A stretch of 45,548 nt of DNA from a virus, in the IMG/VR virus record IMGVR_UViG_3300046692_000605, positions 1 through 45,548 of that record; one strand, given 5' to 3'. The notes under the pieces are model-generated. The model had not been told where the DNA came from, did no database searches, and worked only from the letters and a program-made list of their open reading frames with translations. A program made the translations under genes and the position numbers. The stretch's first letter is position 1. Each line of letters opens with the position of its first letter. Below, piece after piece: positions 1 through 8,149 of the stretch.

Positions 1-1029
1 ATGGCATCCATTCTCAAGACGGCAACCGGTTGGCGCGTGCAGCTCACAGTAAAGGGCGCTCGGGACAGCCGAATGTTCGACACCAAGGCGCAAGCTCAGG
101 AATGGGCGGTGAAGCGCGAGGCCGAGATGCGATCCATCGACGGCGGCATGGGGAGCAAGACCCACACGGTGGGCGACGTGCTCGACCAGTATCAAAAGAC
201 GGTCAGCCCGACCAAGCGCGGCGAGAGGTGGGAGAAGCTGCGGCTTGAGCTGATCGGAAAGAAGGTGGTTGAGGGGAAGGCGTTCCGCGACATCCGGCTG
301 GCCGACCTGAAGCCTCACCACATTGCCGCGTGGCGCGACGCGCGCGCTCGAGACACCGTCCCAGGATCTGGAGCGAAGATTTCCGGGTCATCTGTATCCC
401 GCGAAATGTCCCTGCTGTCTCATGCGCTGGAGGTCGCCCGGAAGGAATGGGGCTGGCTGATCGCCGATCCGATGAAGGAGGTGCGCCGGCCGCCGGACAA
501 CCCGCCGCGCGACCGGCTCATCTCGGACAAGGAGATCGAGAAGATCACCCTGGCGCTCGGGTATCAGGAAGGGCTGCCGGTGGCTCTCCCGTCGCAGCGG
601 GTCGCCGTGGCATTCCTGCTGGCGATCGAGACGGCCATGCGCTCCGGGGAGATGCTGGGCTTGACCAGCGACACGGTGGACTTCGAGGCGCAGGTTGCCC
701 ACTTGCCGCTGACGAAGAACGGCGGCGCGCGGGACGTGCCGCTCTCCATGCGCGCGCTCGAGCTGCTGCGGATGCTGCCGAAGGTGGATGATGGCAAGCC
801 GCTGTTCGCGCTCTCGGCTGCCAGCCGGGACGCGCTGTTCCGCAAGGCAAAAGAAAAGGCCGGCATTGCCGACCTGACCTTCCATGACACCCGCCATGAG
901 GCGATCACTCGCCTGGCGAAGAAGCTACAGCCACTGGATTTGGCCCGGATGACCGGGCACACCAACCTCCAGGAGTTGCTGACCTACTACAACGAGTCCG
1001 CGCGGGACATTGCGCGCCGGCTCGGCTAG
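1..1029 (+). CDS. int: Tyrosine recombinase (phage integrase)
   Basis: Site-specific recombinase expected to integrate and excise the prophage at att. The 342-residue length and layout fit the family: an N-terminal arm-binding/SAM-like part (about 1-160) and a C-terminal catalytic domain. Visible catalytic residues are Arg214 in ETAMRSGEMLGL, His295 and Arg298 in FHDTRHEA, His320 in MTGHTN, and the Tyr329/Tyr330 pair as nucleophile candidates. The ATG is the first base of the window, so its ribosome site, promoter and the adjacent att site cannot be seen. It converges on the small AlpA-like gene, sharing the CTAG at the two stop codons. Its position at the extreme left, opposite the lysis genes, is the usual integrated-prophage order. 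Confidence 0.96.
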   Translation: MASILKTATGWRVQLTVKGARDSRMFDTKAQAQEWAVKREAEMRSIDGGMGSKTHTVGDVLDQYQKTVSPTKRGERWEKLRLELIGKKVVEGKAFRDIRLADLKPHHIAAWRDARARDTVPGSGAKISGSSVSREMSLLSHALEVARKEWGWLIADPMKEVRRPPDNPPRDRLISDKEIEKITLALGYQEGLPVALPSQRVAVAFLLAIETAMRSGEMLGLTSDTVDFEAQVAHLPLTKNGGARDVPLSMRALELLRMLPKVDDGKPLFALSAASRDALFRKAKEKAGIADLTFHDTRHEAITRLAKKLQPLDLARMTGHTNLQELLTYYNESARDIARRLG

Positions 1030-1391
1030 TCCGTCTTCCGCGGTCGTCCCGCCGGCTGCTCGCGGTAGGACTCTGCCCACGCGATGACCTCGGCCGCCTT
1101 CCAGCGAGGGAGGGCCTTCGCCAGCTCGTCCTTGCCCGACTGCACCGAAGGGATGCGGATCGGCTTCGGAAACCCGGGCAGAGTCACCACCCGTTCGCGC
1201 ACCACCTTGGGCGAGCGGACCAGGTATTCGGCGATGCGCTCCACGTCCCACAGGGTAACGCTCACGGGCAGCGCTGGCCGCACGTGGTTGGCCACGGCCA
1301 CTGCAATGCGTTCGATCAGGTCTGCTTCGCTCATGGTGATGCTCCAGTTTCTGGCTGTTGTTTCGATGATTCGTGCTGCTGCTTCGGTCAT
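1026..1391 (-). CDS. AlpA/Xis-like small DNA-binding protein (candidate excisionase)
   Basis: A protein of 121 residues from the longest start, or 102 from the internal ATG at 1334. The central stretch LWDVERIAEYLVRSPKVV, followed by FPKPIRIP and RWKAAEVIAWAES, has the pattern of AlpA/MerR-like winged helix-turn-helix excisionases and regulators; the tail GRPRKTD is basic. The ATG at 1391 overlaps the stop of the J-domain gene (ATGA). The ATG at 1334 has a better ribosome site (GGAG, 7 nt spacing), so either start is possible. Being next to and convergent with int, it is the best excisionase candidate. The excisionase role is inference; DNA binding is likely from the motif. Confidence 0.7.
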   Translation of the reverse strand: MTEAAARIIETTARNWSITMSEADLIERIAVAVANHVRPALPVSVTLWDVERIAEYLVRSPKVVRERVVTLPGFPKPIRIPSVQSGKDELAKALPRWKAAEVIAWAESYREQPAGRPRKTD

Positions 1392-2044
1392 TCCAGTTCG
1401 TGTTCTGCTCGCCGCATCGCGGCCGTGAGTTCTGCCATCGCGTCGTGCGTGCCGCCGCGGTCCGGGTGGTCGGTCTGGGCGCGCCGCCGGTACGCCGCTC
1501 GCACCGCGGCCATGTCGCGCTCGCCTGCCGGCACGCCGATGACCTCGCGCCAGCTGCGCGCGGCGGCCGGCGGCGGCAGGGCGGTGAAGCCCGTGAATGC
1601 CCGGTCGAGGATCTGGGCGCCGCCGTGCCGCTCGATCGCGCGCAGCGCTTCCAGCGTTGCCGCGATGGCGGCGAGGTTGTCGGCCACGGCGCGGTACCGA
1701 TCGATTGCCATCACGCGCGGCGCACCTGCCCGGTCCTGCCAGTAGACGGCGGCGCCCGGGTCGGTGGGCTCGCGCTGGCCAGATCGCGGCAGGCCATCCA
1801 GGCGGACCACCACGTTGGTGCTGATCACCGTGTAGCCCGGCCGCGCGCCGAGGCGGGCCAGTTCATCCAGCACGCGTTTCACGCCGTCGGACACCGTCAG
1901 GGCCTTGGTGGTGGTCCACGACGTGCTGCCGCCGTTCGTGTAGTTGACCGTGCGCCGGTCCTTGCGGCCGAAGCGCGCGTCGGCGCGCTGAGCGTCGGTT
2001 TTGCGGGGCCAGCCGGCCGGCCAAGTGAGGGGGTAGTTGGTCAT
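1388..2044 (-). CDS. J-domain-containing phage protein
   Basis: 218 residues. The C-terminal 40 or so residues look like a truncated J domain: a basic helix AYRRRAQ followed by the diagnostic HPD tripeptide (TDHPDRGGTH, around residue 192) and an amphipathic helix. J domains stimulate the ATPase of DnaK-type Hsp70 chaperones through HPD. The N-terminal 170 residues contain no domain I recognise, though the segment RAIERHGGAQILDRAFTGF appears globular. The gene is translationally coupled to the AlpA-like gene by an ATGA overlap and is divergent from the small gene at 2077. The substrate is unknown; recruiting host DnaK during replication or head assembly is a guess by analogy with other phages. 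Confidence 0.75.
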   Translation of the reverse strand: MTNYPLTWPAGWPRKTDAQRADARFGRKDRRTVNYTNGGSTSWTTTKALTVSDGVKRVLDELARLGARPGYTVISTNVVVRLDGLPRSGQREPTDPGAAVYWQDRAGAPRVMAIDRYRAVADNLAAIAATLEALRAIERHGGAQILDRAFTGFTALPPPAAARSWREVIGVPAGERDMAAVRAAYRRRAQTDHPDRGGTHDAMAELTAAMRRAEHELE

Positions 2045-2076
2045 GCTAGGATGGTTGTCACGTTGGAGGGGCGGAT

Positions 2077-2325
2077 ATGGAACGCGTTTCCGAGTACCGA
2101 GGCTTCGAGATCCGGATGTTCCTGACGGGCACTTCCACAGACATGTTTGACGTCTGGTTCCAGATCACGGGCCCGACAAATCCAGCCGGAGTCGCTGCGA
2201 TAGGAAAGCGGATCAAAGTTCACGGCAGCCCATTCTCCAAACGATGGGCATATCTGGTGGCTGAAGTCGCTGGCCGTGCGGCGGTGGACGTATATTGGGC
2301 GTGGACGAGTAAATTGCCCGTTTGA
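2077..2325 (+). CDS. Hypothetical small phage protein (82 aa)
   Basis: No family recognised. The start has a strong ribosome site (GGAGGGG about 6-12 nt upstream), and the protein looks soluble, rich in aromatic and beta-forming residues (for example MFDVWFQITGP, RWAYLVAEVAG). It lies in the lower-GC left-arm mosaic and is divergent from the J-domain gene with only 32 bp between starts, so both promoters must overlap in or near that gap. The following small gene begins 26 nt downstream and may be co-transcribed. Function unknown. Confidence 0.6.
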   Translation: MERVSEYRGFEIRMFLTGTSTDMFDVWFQITGPTNPAGVAAIGKRIKVHGSPFSKRWAYLVAEVAGRAAVDVYWAWTSKLPV

Positions 2326-2351
2326 CTCCCGACGAAATGGAGGGACAAGCC

Positions 2352-2552
2352 ATGGCTGAGAGCCTTATTTTCATGGGTCGGCACGTGACCTTTGAATTGA
2401 CCGAGAGGACTTTCGGGATGTGGCATTGGACATACACCCTCGACGACCAAGCGACCTTCGAGAGCCAAGGAAAATCCTTCCCCACGCGTGAACTTGCGAT
2501 GGCTGACGCCATGTGTGATGCAAGGAGTCGAATTGAACGGAGCCCGGAGTAG
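2352..2552 (+). CDS. Hypothetical small phage protein (66 aa)
   Basis: The chosen start is the ATG at 2352, which has GGAGGG at a good distance; a TTG at 2322 in the same frame has no ribosome site. The protein has beta-strand-rich features (GRHVTFELTERTFGMWHWTYT) and a helical C-terminus (ELAMADAMCDARSRIE). It is probably cistron two of a short rightward unit with the genes at 2077 and 2610. No family recognised, and no function assigned. Confidence 0.6.
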   Translation: MAESLIFMGRHVTFELTERTFGMWHWTYTLDDQATFESQGKSFPTRELAMADAMCDARSRIERSPE

Positions 2553-2609
2553 CCTTACACCGGCAACTTCATTGGTGCCACCTAACGTCACCATTCTTGG
2601 GAGACGGCC

Positions 2610-2825
2610 ATGGCGAAGTGCGATGCTTGCTTTTCGATCCTCCCCGACAGCCGCGGGGAACGGGGGCACGACGCCCTTGTTGAAACCGGCAGTGAGAAAA
2701 TCCGCCCGTTCGGGAAGGCACCCGTCATCAAGACGTCGTTCATCTGCTCGACGTGCGGGACGAAATGGACCTACGAGAACAACATGAACGACAGCTTCGC
2801 CGGCTGGCATGAGGTAGAGAACTGA
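2610..2825 (+). CDS. Zinc-ribbon micro-protein (71 aa)
   Basis: Two CxxC knuckles, CDAC (residues 4-7) and CSTC (46-49), separated by about 38 residues, form a classical zinc-ribbon arrangement that would bind one Zn2+. The start is supported by GGGAGA upstream of the ATG. It ends 2 nt before the convergent methyltransferase gene. Small phage zinc ribbons often bind nucleic acid or host proteins, but no specific role can be read here. Confidence 0.65.
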   Translation: MAKCDACFSILPDSRGERGHDALVETGSEKIRPFGKAPVIKTSFICSTCGTKWTYENNMNDSFAGWHEVEN

Positions 2826-2827
2826 GT

Positions 2828-3895
2828 TCATGGCGAAGCATCCAGCACGAGCCCCGGTTGCCGCGTACGCTCCGCCTGGAGCGCGATGTAGTCGGGGTTG
2901 AGTTCGGCACCGAGCCACCGGCGGCCGAGCCGCTGGGCGACGCTGGCCACCGTGCCGGAGCCCATAAAGGGATCGAAAACGACGTCCCCCGGCCGGCTGC
3001 CGGCGAGGATGCACGGCTCGACCAGCGCCTCCGGGAACGTGGCGAAGTGGGCACCGCTGTACGACTGCGTCGCGATAGTCCAGACGCTGCGACGGTTGCG
3101 CTCGCTGGGCATGATCGCCATCGCCTGGTCGAAGCTGGCGTTGTTCTTCACACGTGCCTTCGGCTCGGCATCGTATCCGCGCCCGAATCCCACGCCGGTA
3201 CCTGGGTAGACCTTGCGGCCAACGGCCTTCATGTTGCCGTTCGTTTTGGCGCCGCCATTGGCGCGTGTGCTGCCGATCTGCGCCTGAACATCCTGCGACA
3301 GTCTGGCATGCGTGTTTGGGCTGACTGGCTCCAGCACCGCTGCCTGATCGTAGAAGTACTTGTCGCTGCGAGTCAGTAGGAACAGGTATTCATGCGCCTT
3401 CGTGCAGCGGTCACGCACGCTTTCCGGCATCGGGTTGGGCTTGTGCCAGATGATGTCCTGACGTAACCACCAGCCGGCATCCTGCAATGCGAAGGCCAGG
3501 CGCCACGGCTGGCCGACTAGGTCTTTCGGCTTCAGCCCGGCTTCCCTGCCGGCTTGGCGATTTTGCAAGCAGATCGCCGCCTTCCCTCGCTGACGGTTTA
3601 TGAACTGCGCACCGGTCATTGGACCCGTGGGGCCTCCGCTGCTGGCATAGCTGTCCCCCATGTTCAGCCACAGCGTGCCGTCGTCGGCCAGCAGCTCGCG
3701 GCACAGGTCGAACACCTCGACCATGTTGGCCAGGAACTCACGCAATGTCGGCTCTTGGCCAAGCTGGCCCGGGTGACCATAGTCGCGCAGGCCCCAGTAC
3801 GGCGGGCTGGTGACGATGCACTGCACGCGCACGCTAGCGGCAATGAGGTCGCGCATGACGGCGCGGCAGTCGCCTTGGTAGCAGTGGTCGATCAT
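2828..3895 (-). CDS. DNA methyltransferase, N4-cytosine/N6-adenine type
   Basis: S-adenosylmethionine-dependent methyltransferase acting on an exocyclic amino group in DNA. From the ATG at 3895 it has 355 residues. The catalytic motif IV TSPPYWGLRDYG lies near the N-terminus and the AdoMet-binding motif I DPFMGSGT near the C-terminus, which is the beta-class order. TSPPY favours N4-cytosine but does not exclude N6-adenine. The target-recognition region lies between them. The start at 3895 has GAGGTG 5 nt upstream; an in-frame start at 3922 does not. No restriction endonuclease is adjacent, so it is an orphan enzyme, likely protecting phage DNA from host restriction. It is flanked by oppositely oriented small genes, a sign of mosaic acquisition. 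Confidence 0.92.
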   Translation of the reverse strand: MIDHCYQGDCRAVMRDLIAASVRVQCIVTSPPYWGLRDYGHPGQLGQEPTLREFLANMVEVFDLCRELLADDGTLWLNMGDSYASSGGPTGPMTGAQFINRQRGKAAICLQNRQAGREAGLKPKDLVGQPWRLAFALQDAGWWLRQDIIWHKPNPMPESVRDRCTKAHEYLFLLTRSDKYFYDQAAVLEPVSPNTHARLSQDVQAQIGSTRANGGAKTNGNMKAVGRKVYPGTGVGFGRGYDAEPKARVKNNASFDQAMAIMPSERNRRSVWTIATQSYSGAHFATFPEALVEPCILAGSRPGDVVFDPFMGSGTVASVAQRLGRRWLGAELNPDYIALQAERTRQPGLVLDASP

Positions 3896-3960
3896 AGGGC
3901 CACCTCTACAAAACCGGCCCAAGCCGCCGATATAGGGTGGTTACACCGGAGACCCCAGCC

Positions 3961-4287
3961 ATGAACAACCTTTCCGCCATCCTTCCAAAGATTCTTGACG
4001 AGCCGCGTGTCAGCAAAGCGATCCAGGCGGCTGACGAGCTGCCTACGCGGGAAGACCGCTGGGGCGCGTACGTAGCCGTTGCGTTCGGAACTGGCGACGA
4101 ACACTTGATCAGCTTCGTCTTCGGCAAGATCGCTTTGGAGTACGGTGTCGCTGAAATGGCAACGGAGACAGGCATTGATGACGATTTTTTGCGTCGCCTG
4201 GTCCTTGGTATAGCCATGCCAAGTCAACAGATGATGGGCGCGATTATTCGTGCGGCCGGTATTACTCCGACTGCGATGAAAGGTTAG
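3961..4287 (+). CDS. Small putative regulator with HTH-like C-terminus
   Basis: 108 residues from the ATG at 3961 (GGAG about 9 nt upstream); an in-frame GTG at 3937 is possible. The C-terminal half, YGVAEMATETGIDDDFLRRLV and following, is predicted as successive short helices resembling the fold of XRE or addiction-antidote regulators, although the match is weak. It is divergent from the N-type methyltransferase gene (65 bp between starts) and convergent with the C5 methyltransferase. A role in controlling methyltransferase expression would fit the position but is speculative. Confidence 0.55.
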   Translation: MNNLSAILPKILDEPRVSKAIQAADELPTREDRWGAYVAVAFGTGDEHLISFVFGKIALEYGVAEMATETGIDDDFLRRLVLGIAMPSQQMMGAIIRAAGITPTAMKG

Positions 4288-4289
4288 GT

Positions 4290-6074
4290 TCACGCTGCCT
4301 CCGTAGGCTGTGCCACCGACAGTGCTACTGCCACGGGCTGCACCCACACGGGGGTAGCCGACAACATGAACGTCTCGCCTGTCTCGGCCAGCAGCAGCGT
4401 GGTGCCCATCACCTCCGCGATGGCGCGCGCGGCGTCCGGCGGTACGGCGTTGCCGATGCGCTCGCGCCAGGCCTGATCGCTCAGGCCGTCCAGCTCCAAA
4501 TATTCCTCCGGCTCGATCAGCGATTGCAGCGCGGCCAGCTCGAGCGTGGTGAACGGGCGGTGCCACGTGCCGTCCAGGGCGCGGATGATCGCCACCAGCT
4601 TGTCATTCGGCGCCGGCATGCGCGGATCCGCCACCGACCACCGGCCGTTGTCGTGGCCGGCAGCTGCTGACACGGCGCCGCTCGACTGGTCCCACGCGAC
4701 CACGCCATAGTGGCCGCCGGTCAGGTATGCGTCGCCGCGCTCGCGCCGCATGCTGGTGCGTGGGTCCGCGACAGCGAAGGCACCCTGACCGGTGGTACTA
4801 CCGCTGATCACCGTCCCGGTGGGCGCGTCGAAGGGCGTCACAGCATATTTCCCGAAGGTCGGCCCTGCGCGCCGTGGGTCCTGCACGCACTGGCCCGTGC
4901 CGTGTGCGCTCGTGACGGCGCCGGCTGCCTGATCCCACGGAACGATGCGGAATTCGTTGTTGTGCTTGGCCGGGCCGGCGTGGCGCGGGTCGGCCACGCT
5001 GAAGGTGCCTTGGCCGGGATTCGTTCCGGCCGTGATGGCGCCTGACGCTTCGCCCCAGCGGAGAACCCCGTACTGCTGATACTGGGCCACGCCCGCCGCG
5101 TGCCGGGGGTCCGCCACGGAGAATGCGCCGTTGCTGGGAAGCGACTCGCCAGCGACCGCGCCAACATGCTCTTCCCAGTCCAGCACCCCCAGATAGCCGT
5201 TGCGCCGCTCCGGGATGATCAGGTAGTCGCGCAGGTGGCCATTCTCGACGGCCAGCTTGTTCAGGCTGCGCCAGTCGCTGCCGGCCTCCACGAACGCCAG
5301 CCGCACCCACGTCTTCCACTGCAGCGACGGGACACGGTGCATCGGCCCGCCGGCGGGATCGCCCGGGTGGGGCATCCTGCCGAGCACGGTGCCGACGCCC
5401 TGCAGGCGCCGCAGCTCGGGCTCGTACAGGAAGGCCGGCACCTTTTCCATGTGCCGCGCCACCAGGAGGAAGCGTTTCCGGCTCTGAGCCAGCCCGCCCA
5501 ACTCGCCGCAGTCGTGCGTCGTCTCGTTCACCGCGTAGCCGTAGTGCCGCAGGATCTGGGCAATCTGGTCGAGCAGGTGCCGGCCGCGCGTGGCCAGACG
5601 CGGCACGTTCTCGAACACGATCAGCTCGATCGGGTCATCCTTCCAGGCTTCGCACATCAGCCAGACGCAGCGCAGCGTCAGTTCGTTCAGCGCCTGGTAC
5701 TTCGGCGTGCGGCTCAGGGTCTCCGAAAGCAGGCCGGACGCGCCCTTGCATGGGGACGAGATGAACACGCAATGGGGCCGCTCGTGGCCGGCGGCGCGCA
5801 CGATGTCGTTCGGCGTGGCCTCGCGCCAGCCGGCCGGCGGCTCGGCACCGTGGAACGCGGTGTATTGCTCGCGGGTGAACAGGTCCATGACCGTGCACGG
5901 CACGCCCACGAGCGTCTCGAAGTCGCGCGCGGCAGCCGGGTCGACATCGATGCCGCCGATGCAGCGCCAGGTGGCGACCATGTTGCCCACTTGTGAGGCG
6001 GCCTTCTTGAAGCCCTTGGCGCCGCCGCCCAGACCGCAACAGAAGCCGAAGGTGCGATATTCGCGGCGGATCAT
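4290..6074 (-). CDS. DNA C5-cytosine methyltransferase with five internal repeats
   Basis: 594 residues, larger than a typical single-specificity enzyme. Motifs in order: motif I FCCGLGG (11-17), the catalytic motif IV SSPCKGAS with Cys109, motif VI FENVPR (154-159), motif VIII QSRKRFLLVAR (197-207), a motif IX-like segment RPFTTLELAALQ (506-517) and motif X RIGNAVPP (539-546). Between VIII and IX, where target recognition resides, five units of roughly 30-45 residues recur, each with a Y-x-V-x-x-W and GA(V/I)(T/S) part and ending in (V)ADPR. The start overlaps the stop of the upstream gene (ATGA), so it is the distal part of the leftward early operon. No partner endonuclease is present. An anti-restriction role is likely; multi-target specificity is possible. 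Confidence 0.93.
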   Translation of the reverse strand: MIRREYRTFGFCCGLGGGAKGFKKAASQVGNMVATWRCIGGIDVDPAAARDFETLVGVPCTVMDLFTREQYTAFHGAEPPAGWREATPNDIVRAAGHERPHCVFISSPCKGASGLLSETLSRTPKYQALNELTLRCVWLMCEAWKDDPIELIVFENVPRLATRGRHLLDQIAQILRHYGYAVNETTHDCGELGGLAQSRKRFLLVARHMEKVPAFLYEPELRRLQGVGTVLGRMPHPGDPAGGPMHRVPSLQWKTWVRLAFVEAGSDWRSLNKLAVENGHLRDYLIIPERRNGYLGVLDWEEHVGAVAGESLPSNGAFSVADPRHAAGVAQYQQYGVLRWGEASGAITAGTNPGQGTFSVADPRHAGPAKHNNEFRIVPWDQAAGAVTSAHGTGQCVQDPRRAGPTFGKYAVTPFDAPTGTVISGSTTGQGAFAVADPRTSMRRERGDAYLTGGHYGVVAWDQSSGAVSAAAGHDNGRWSVADPRMPAPNDKLVAIIRALDGTWHRPFTTLELAALQSLIEPEEYLELDGLSDQAWRERIGNAVPPDAARAIAEVMGTTLLLAETGETFMLSATPVWVQPVAVALSVAQPTEAA

Positions 6075-6685
6075 GCGCTCACCTCGCCGCTGGATTGGGT
6101 TGCCGCCTGCAGCTCGTCAATGCTTCGCCAAGCCCGCGCGCGCCACTCCGTGCCGTGCTGCAGCGCCAGCTGAATCAGCCAGTGCAGCACGTGCGCCTGC
6201 TCTTCCTCGCAGCGCTTCGGGATGTCGGTGCCGGCGGCACGCAGCGCATGCGCGATGGGCGTGGTGGTGTAGAGCATGAGGCCCAGCACCTCGAGCAGCG
6301 CATCGGTCGGCTCAGTCGGGTAGGGCAGCGTGCCCGGGGTAATCTCCGCAGAATTTGCGGTGATTGGGGTCGTATTCCCCGCAGCGGCGGCGGCGCAATC
6401 CGGGCACGGTACGCCGCCCTCGTCGGGCGCGTAGTAGCTCGGGCCGCCGATCATCCCGTGGTCGTTGCACGTGGCGCACTTCTGCGCGGCGGGCGGTGCG
6501 GCTTGGGCGAGGATGGCCAGTGCGGCGTCAATGCGCTTCTGCTGGCGACCGATGTCCACGTCGCGCGATCCCGGCGTGCCGTACTCCGGACGGATCGAGA
6601 CCAGCAGCGCGCGCAGCATTTCCATCTGTGGCAGCGTCATACCCTGCGCCACGCTCGCGGCTTCGTTGTTCTTCTCGTTGCTCAT
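6071..6685 (-). CDS. Hypothetical phage protein with CxxC pairs
   Basis: 204 residues from the ATG at 6685 (MSNEKNNEAASVAQ). In-frame starts further upstream (ATG 6721, TTG 6727) have no better ribosome site, so the start is uncertain. The middle contains two cysteine pairs, CATC and CPDC, about 25 residues apart with a glycine-rich stretch between (ATCNDHGMIGGPSYY), reminiscent of a DnaJ-type zinc knuckle or short zinc ribbon. The C-terminal third is helical. It is coupled to the C5 methyltransferase by an ATGA overlap. It could be a zinc-dependent structural or regulatory protein; function unknown. Confidence 0.7.
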   Translation of the reverse strand: MSNEKNNEAASVAQGMTLPQMEMLRALLVSIRPEYGTPGSRDVDIGRQQKRIDAALAILAQAAPPAAQKCATCNDHGMIGGPSYYAPDEGGVPCPDCAAAAAGNTTPITANSAEITPGTLPYPTEPTDALLEVLGLMLYTTTPIAHALRAAGTDIPKRCEEEQAHVLHWLIQLALQHGTEWRARAWRSIDELQAATQSSGEVSA

Positions 6686-6794
6686 CACATGCTCGCTGTA
6701 GGGTGGGCGGACAGGCGACATTCCCAACCAGGAGAAGGTGTCGCGCGCTGTTTAAGGACTCGGCGTTGTCCGGCCGCCGTCCGCCCGTTGATCG

Positions 6795-7295
6795 TCAGTC
6801 CACCGATTCCTGCGCGTCTTCGTCGACGCCGAGGCTCGTGTGCACCTCCTGGCCGAGCAGCTGGATCACGCGCGCTGCGACCTTCTCGTCGGGGTGCGCC
6901 TGGGCGGTGAAGTCGACGAAGACCGTGCCGCCTTCCTTCATGTCGAGGACCAGCTTCTTGATGCGCACATCGTCGAGCACGATGTCGTCTTCCTTCTTGA
7001 CCTTGTTGTGCATGGTGAGCAGCTGGTGCTCCCACGTGCCGTCCCATTTCACCGGGCCGATCTTCGGGTTCTTCAGGTTGGGCAGGTGGTCAGCGGTGGT
7101 GACCAGGTCGCCCTGCACGCTGTCGTCCTTGTGGTAGAAGCTGGACTTCAGCGTCGACGAGAAGAGGACGAGGTCGTCGTTGGAAAGCATGGCGCGCAGG
7201 CGCAGATCCATGCCGAGCACCGGCTCGTCGCCGTGCTTCTCGTTGCGCACGTTGACGTGCAGGATCTTGACCATCTTGTTTTCGAGTTCGAGCAT
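6795..7295 (-). CDS. Hypothetical early protein of the recombination module
   Basis: 166 residues, soluble, alternating beta-rich and charged segments (MVKILHVNVRNEKHGDEPV at the N-terminus). No catalytic motif was recognised. GGAG lies about 7 nt before the ATG. Together with the coiled-coil protein it sits directly downstream of the RecT and exonuclease genes, so a role in the same recombination or single-strand DNA pathway is reasonable by context only. Confidence 0.75.
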   Translation of the reverse strand: MLELENKMVKILHVNVRNEKHGDEPVLGMDLRLRAMLSNDDLVLFSSTLKSSFYHKDDSVQGDLVTTADHLPNLKNPKIGPVKWDGTWEHQLLTMHNKVKKEDDIVLDDVRIKKLVLDMKEGGTVFVDFTAQAHPDEKVAARVIQLLGQEVHTSLGVDEDAQESVD

Positions 7296-7324
7296 TCGGT
7301 GGCTCCGGTGGTGGTAGGAGAGGG

Positions 7325-8149
7325 TTAGGCCGCGCGGGCGGACATGACAGCGTCGGGGTACGCCTCGACGCCCGGCAGGCGCATGGCGTCCTTCTGGGCC
7401 TTGGCCAGCTGGTTCAGCGCCGACTGGTTCACGTCGAGCAGGTGCTGGTGCTCGGGGTGCTGCGCGATGAAGGCGATCAGCGCCATCTTGTCGGTGAGGC
7501 GGGCCTTCCAGTTCTGGCGGGTGGACAGGCCGGCCACCTTCGGCGCGGCGGTGGCTACCGGCATAGGCGCGGCGGTGACCATCTCGGCTTCCATGGCGAT
7601 CGTCTCCGCCTGGGCGGCGCCGGCGGCTGCCGTCTCGCTGGCCTGCTGCTGCAGCTCGGCCGCCTTGGCCGCGTCACCAGCGGCTGCCGCGTCGGCGGCC
7701 TCCTTGGCGATGCGGTCGGCTTCCTCTTGCGCGCGGCGTGCGGTCTCGCGTGCCTCGGCCTCGATGCGCTGGCGCTCTTCACGCGCAACCCGCTCAGCCT
7801 CGCGCCGGGCTTCCTCTGCCTTGCGCTGCTGCTCGCGGTCATAGGTCAGCATCGCGCCCTTGAGCGCCGTCTCGGCCGACGCCAGGTATTCCTTCGGCGC
7901 GCGGAAGAGGTCGTTGACGGCCTTCACCGCCTGGTTGAGCGGGCCGGTGATGGCGGTGCGCTTTTCCTCGACGTCCTTCGAGAGGCCCTTGACCTTCTGC
8001 AGGTCGGCGGCGGCCAGCTCGTACATGGTCGGGCTGTCGACCACGAAGGATTGGGCGCTGGTGAGCATGCGCTGGGCCTTGCCGGCCAGCACGACGGCGT
8101 CGCTCGCGTCGTAGGCGACGCTGCCCTGAGTATTGGTGGAATCGGTCAC
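7325..8149 (-). CDS. Coiled-coil protein of the recombination module
   Basis: 274 residues from a GTG start with GGAG 9 nt upstream. Residues about 100-185 form a long, uninterrupted charged helix rich in Glu, Arg and Ala (KAEEARREAERVAREERQ and onward), a clear coiled coil. It is flanked by a helical N-terminal domain and a small C-terminal domain (NWKARLTDKMALIAFIAQHPEHQHLLDVN region). Proteins of this build are common beside RecT and phage exonuclease genes, but I know of no proven activity. It lies 28 nt downstream of the exonuclease gene in the leftward operon. It might tether or stabilise recombination complexes, which is inference. Confidence 0.8.
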   Translation of the reverse strand: MTDSTNTQGSVAYDASDAVVLAGKAQRMLTSAQSFVVDSPTMYELAAADLQKVKGLSKDVEEKRTAITGPLNQAVKAVNDLFRAPKEYLASAETALKGAMLTYDREQQRKAEEARREAERVAREERQRIEAEARETARRAQEEADRIAKEAADAAAAGDAAKAAELQQQASETAAAGAAQAETIAMEAEMVTAAPMPVATAAPKVAGLSTRQNWKARLTDKMALIAFIAQHPEHQHLLDVNQSALNQLAKAQKDAMRLPGVEAYPDAVMSARAA

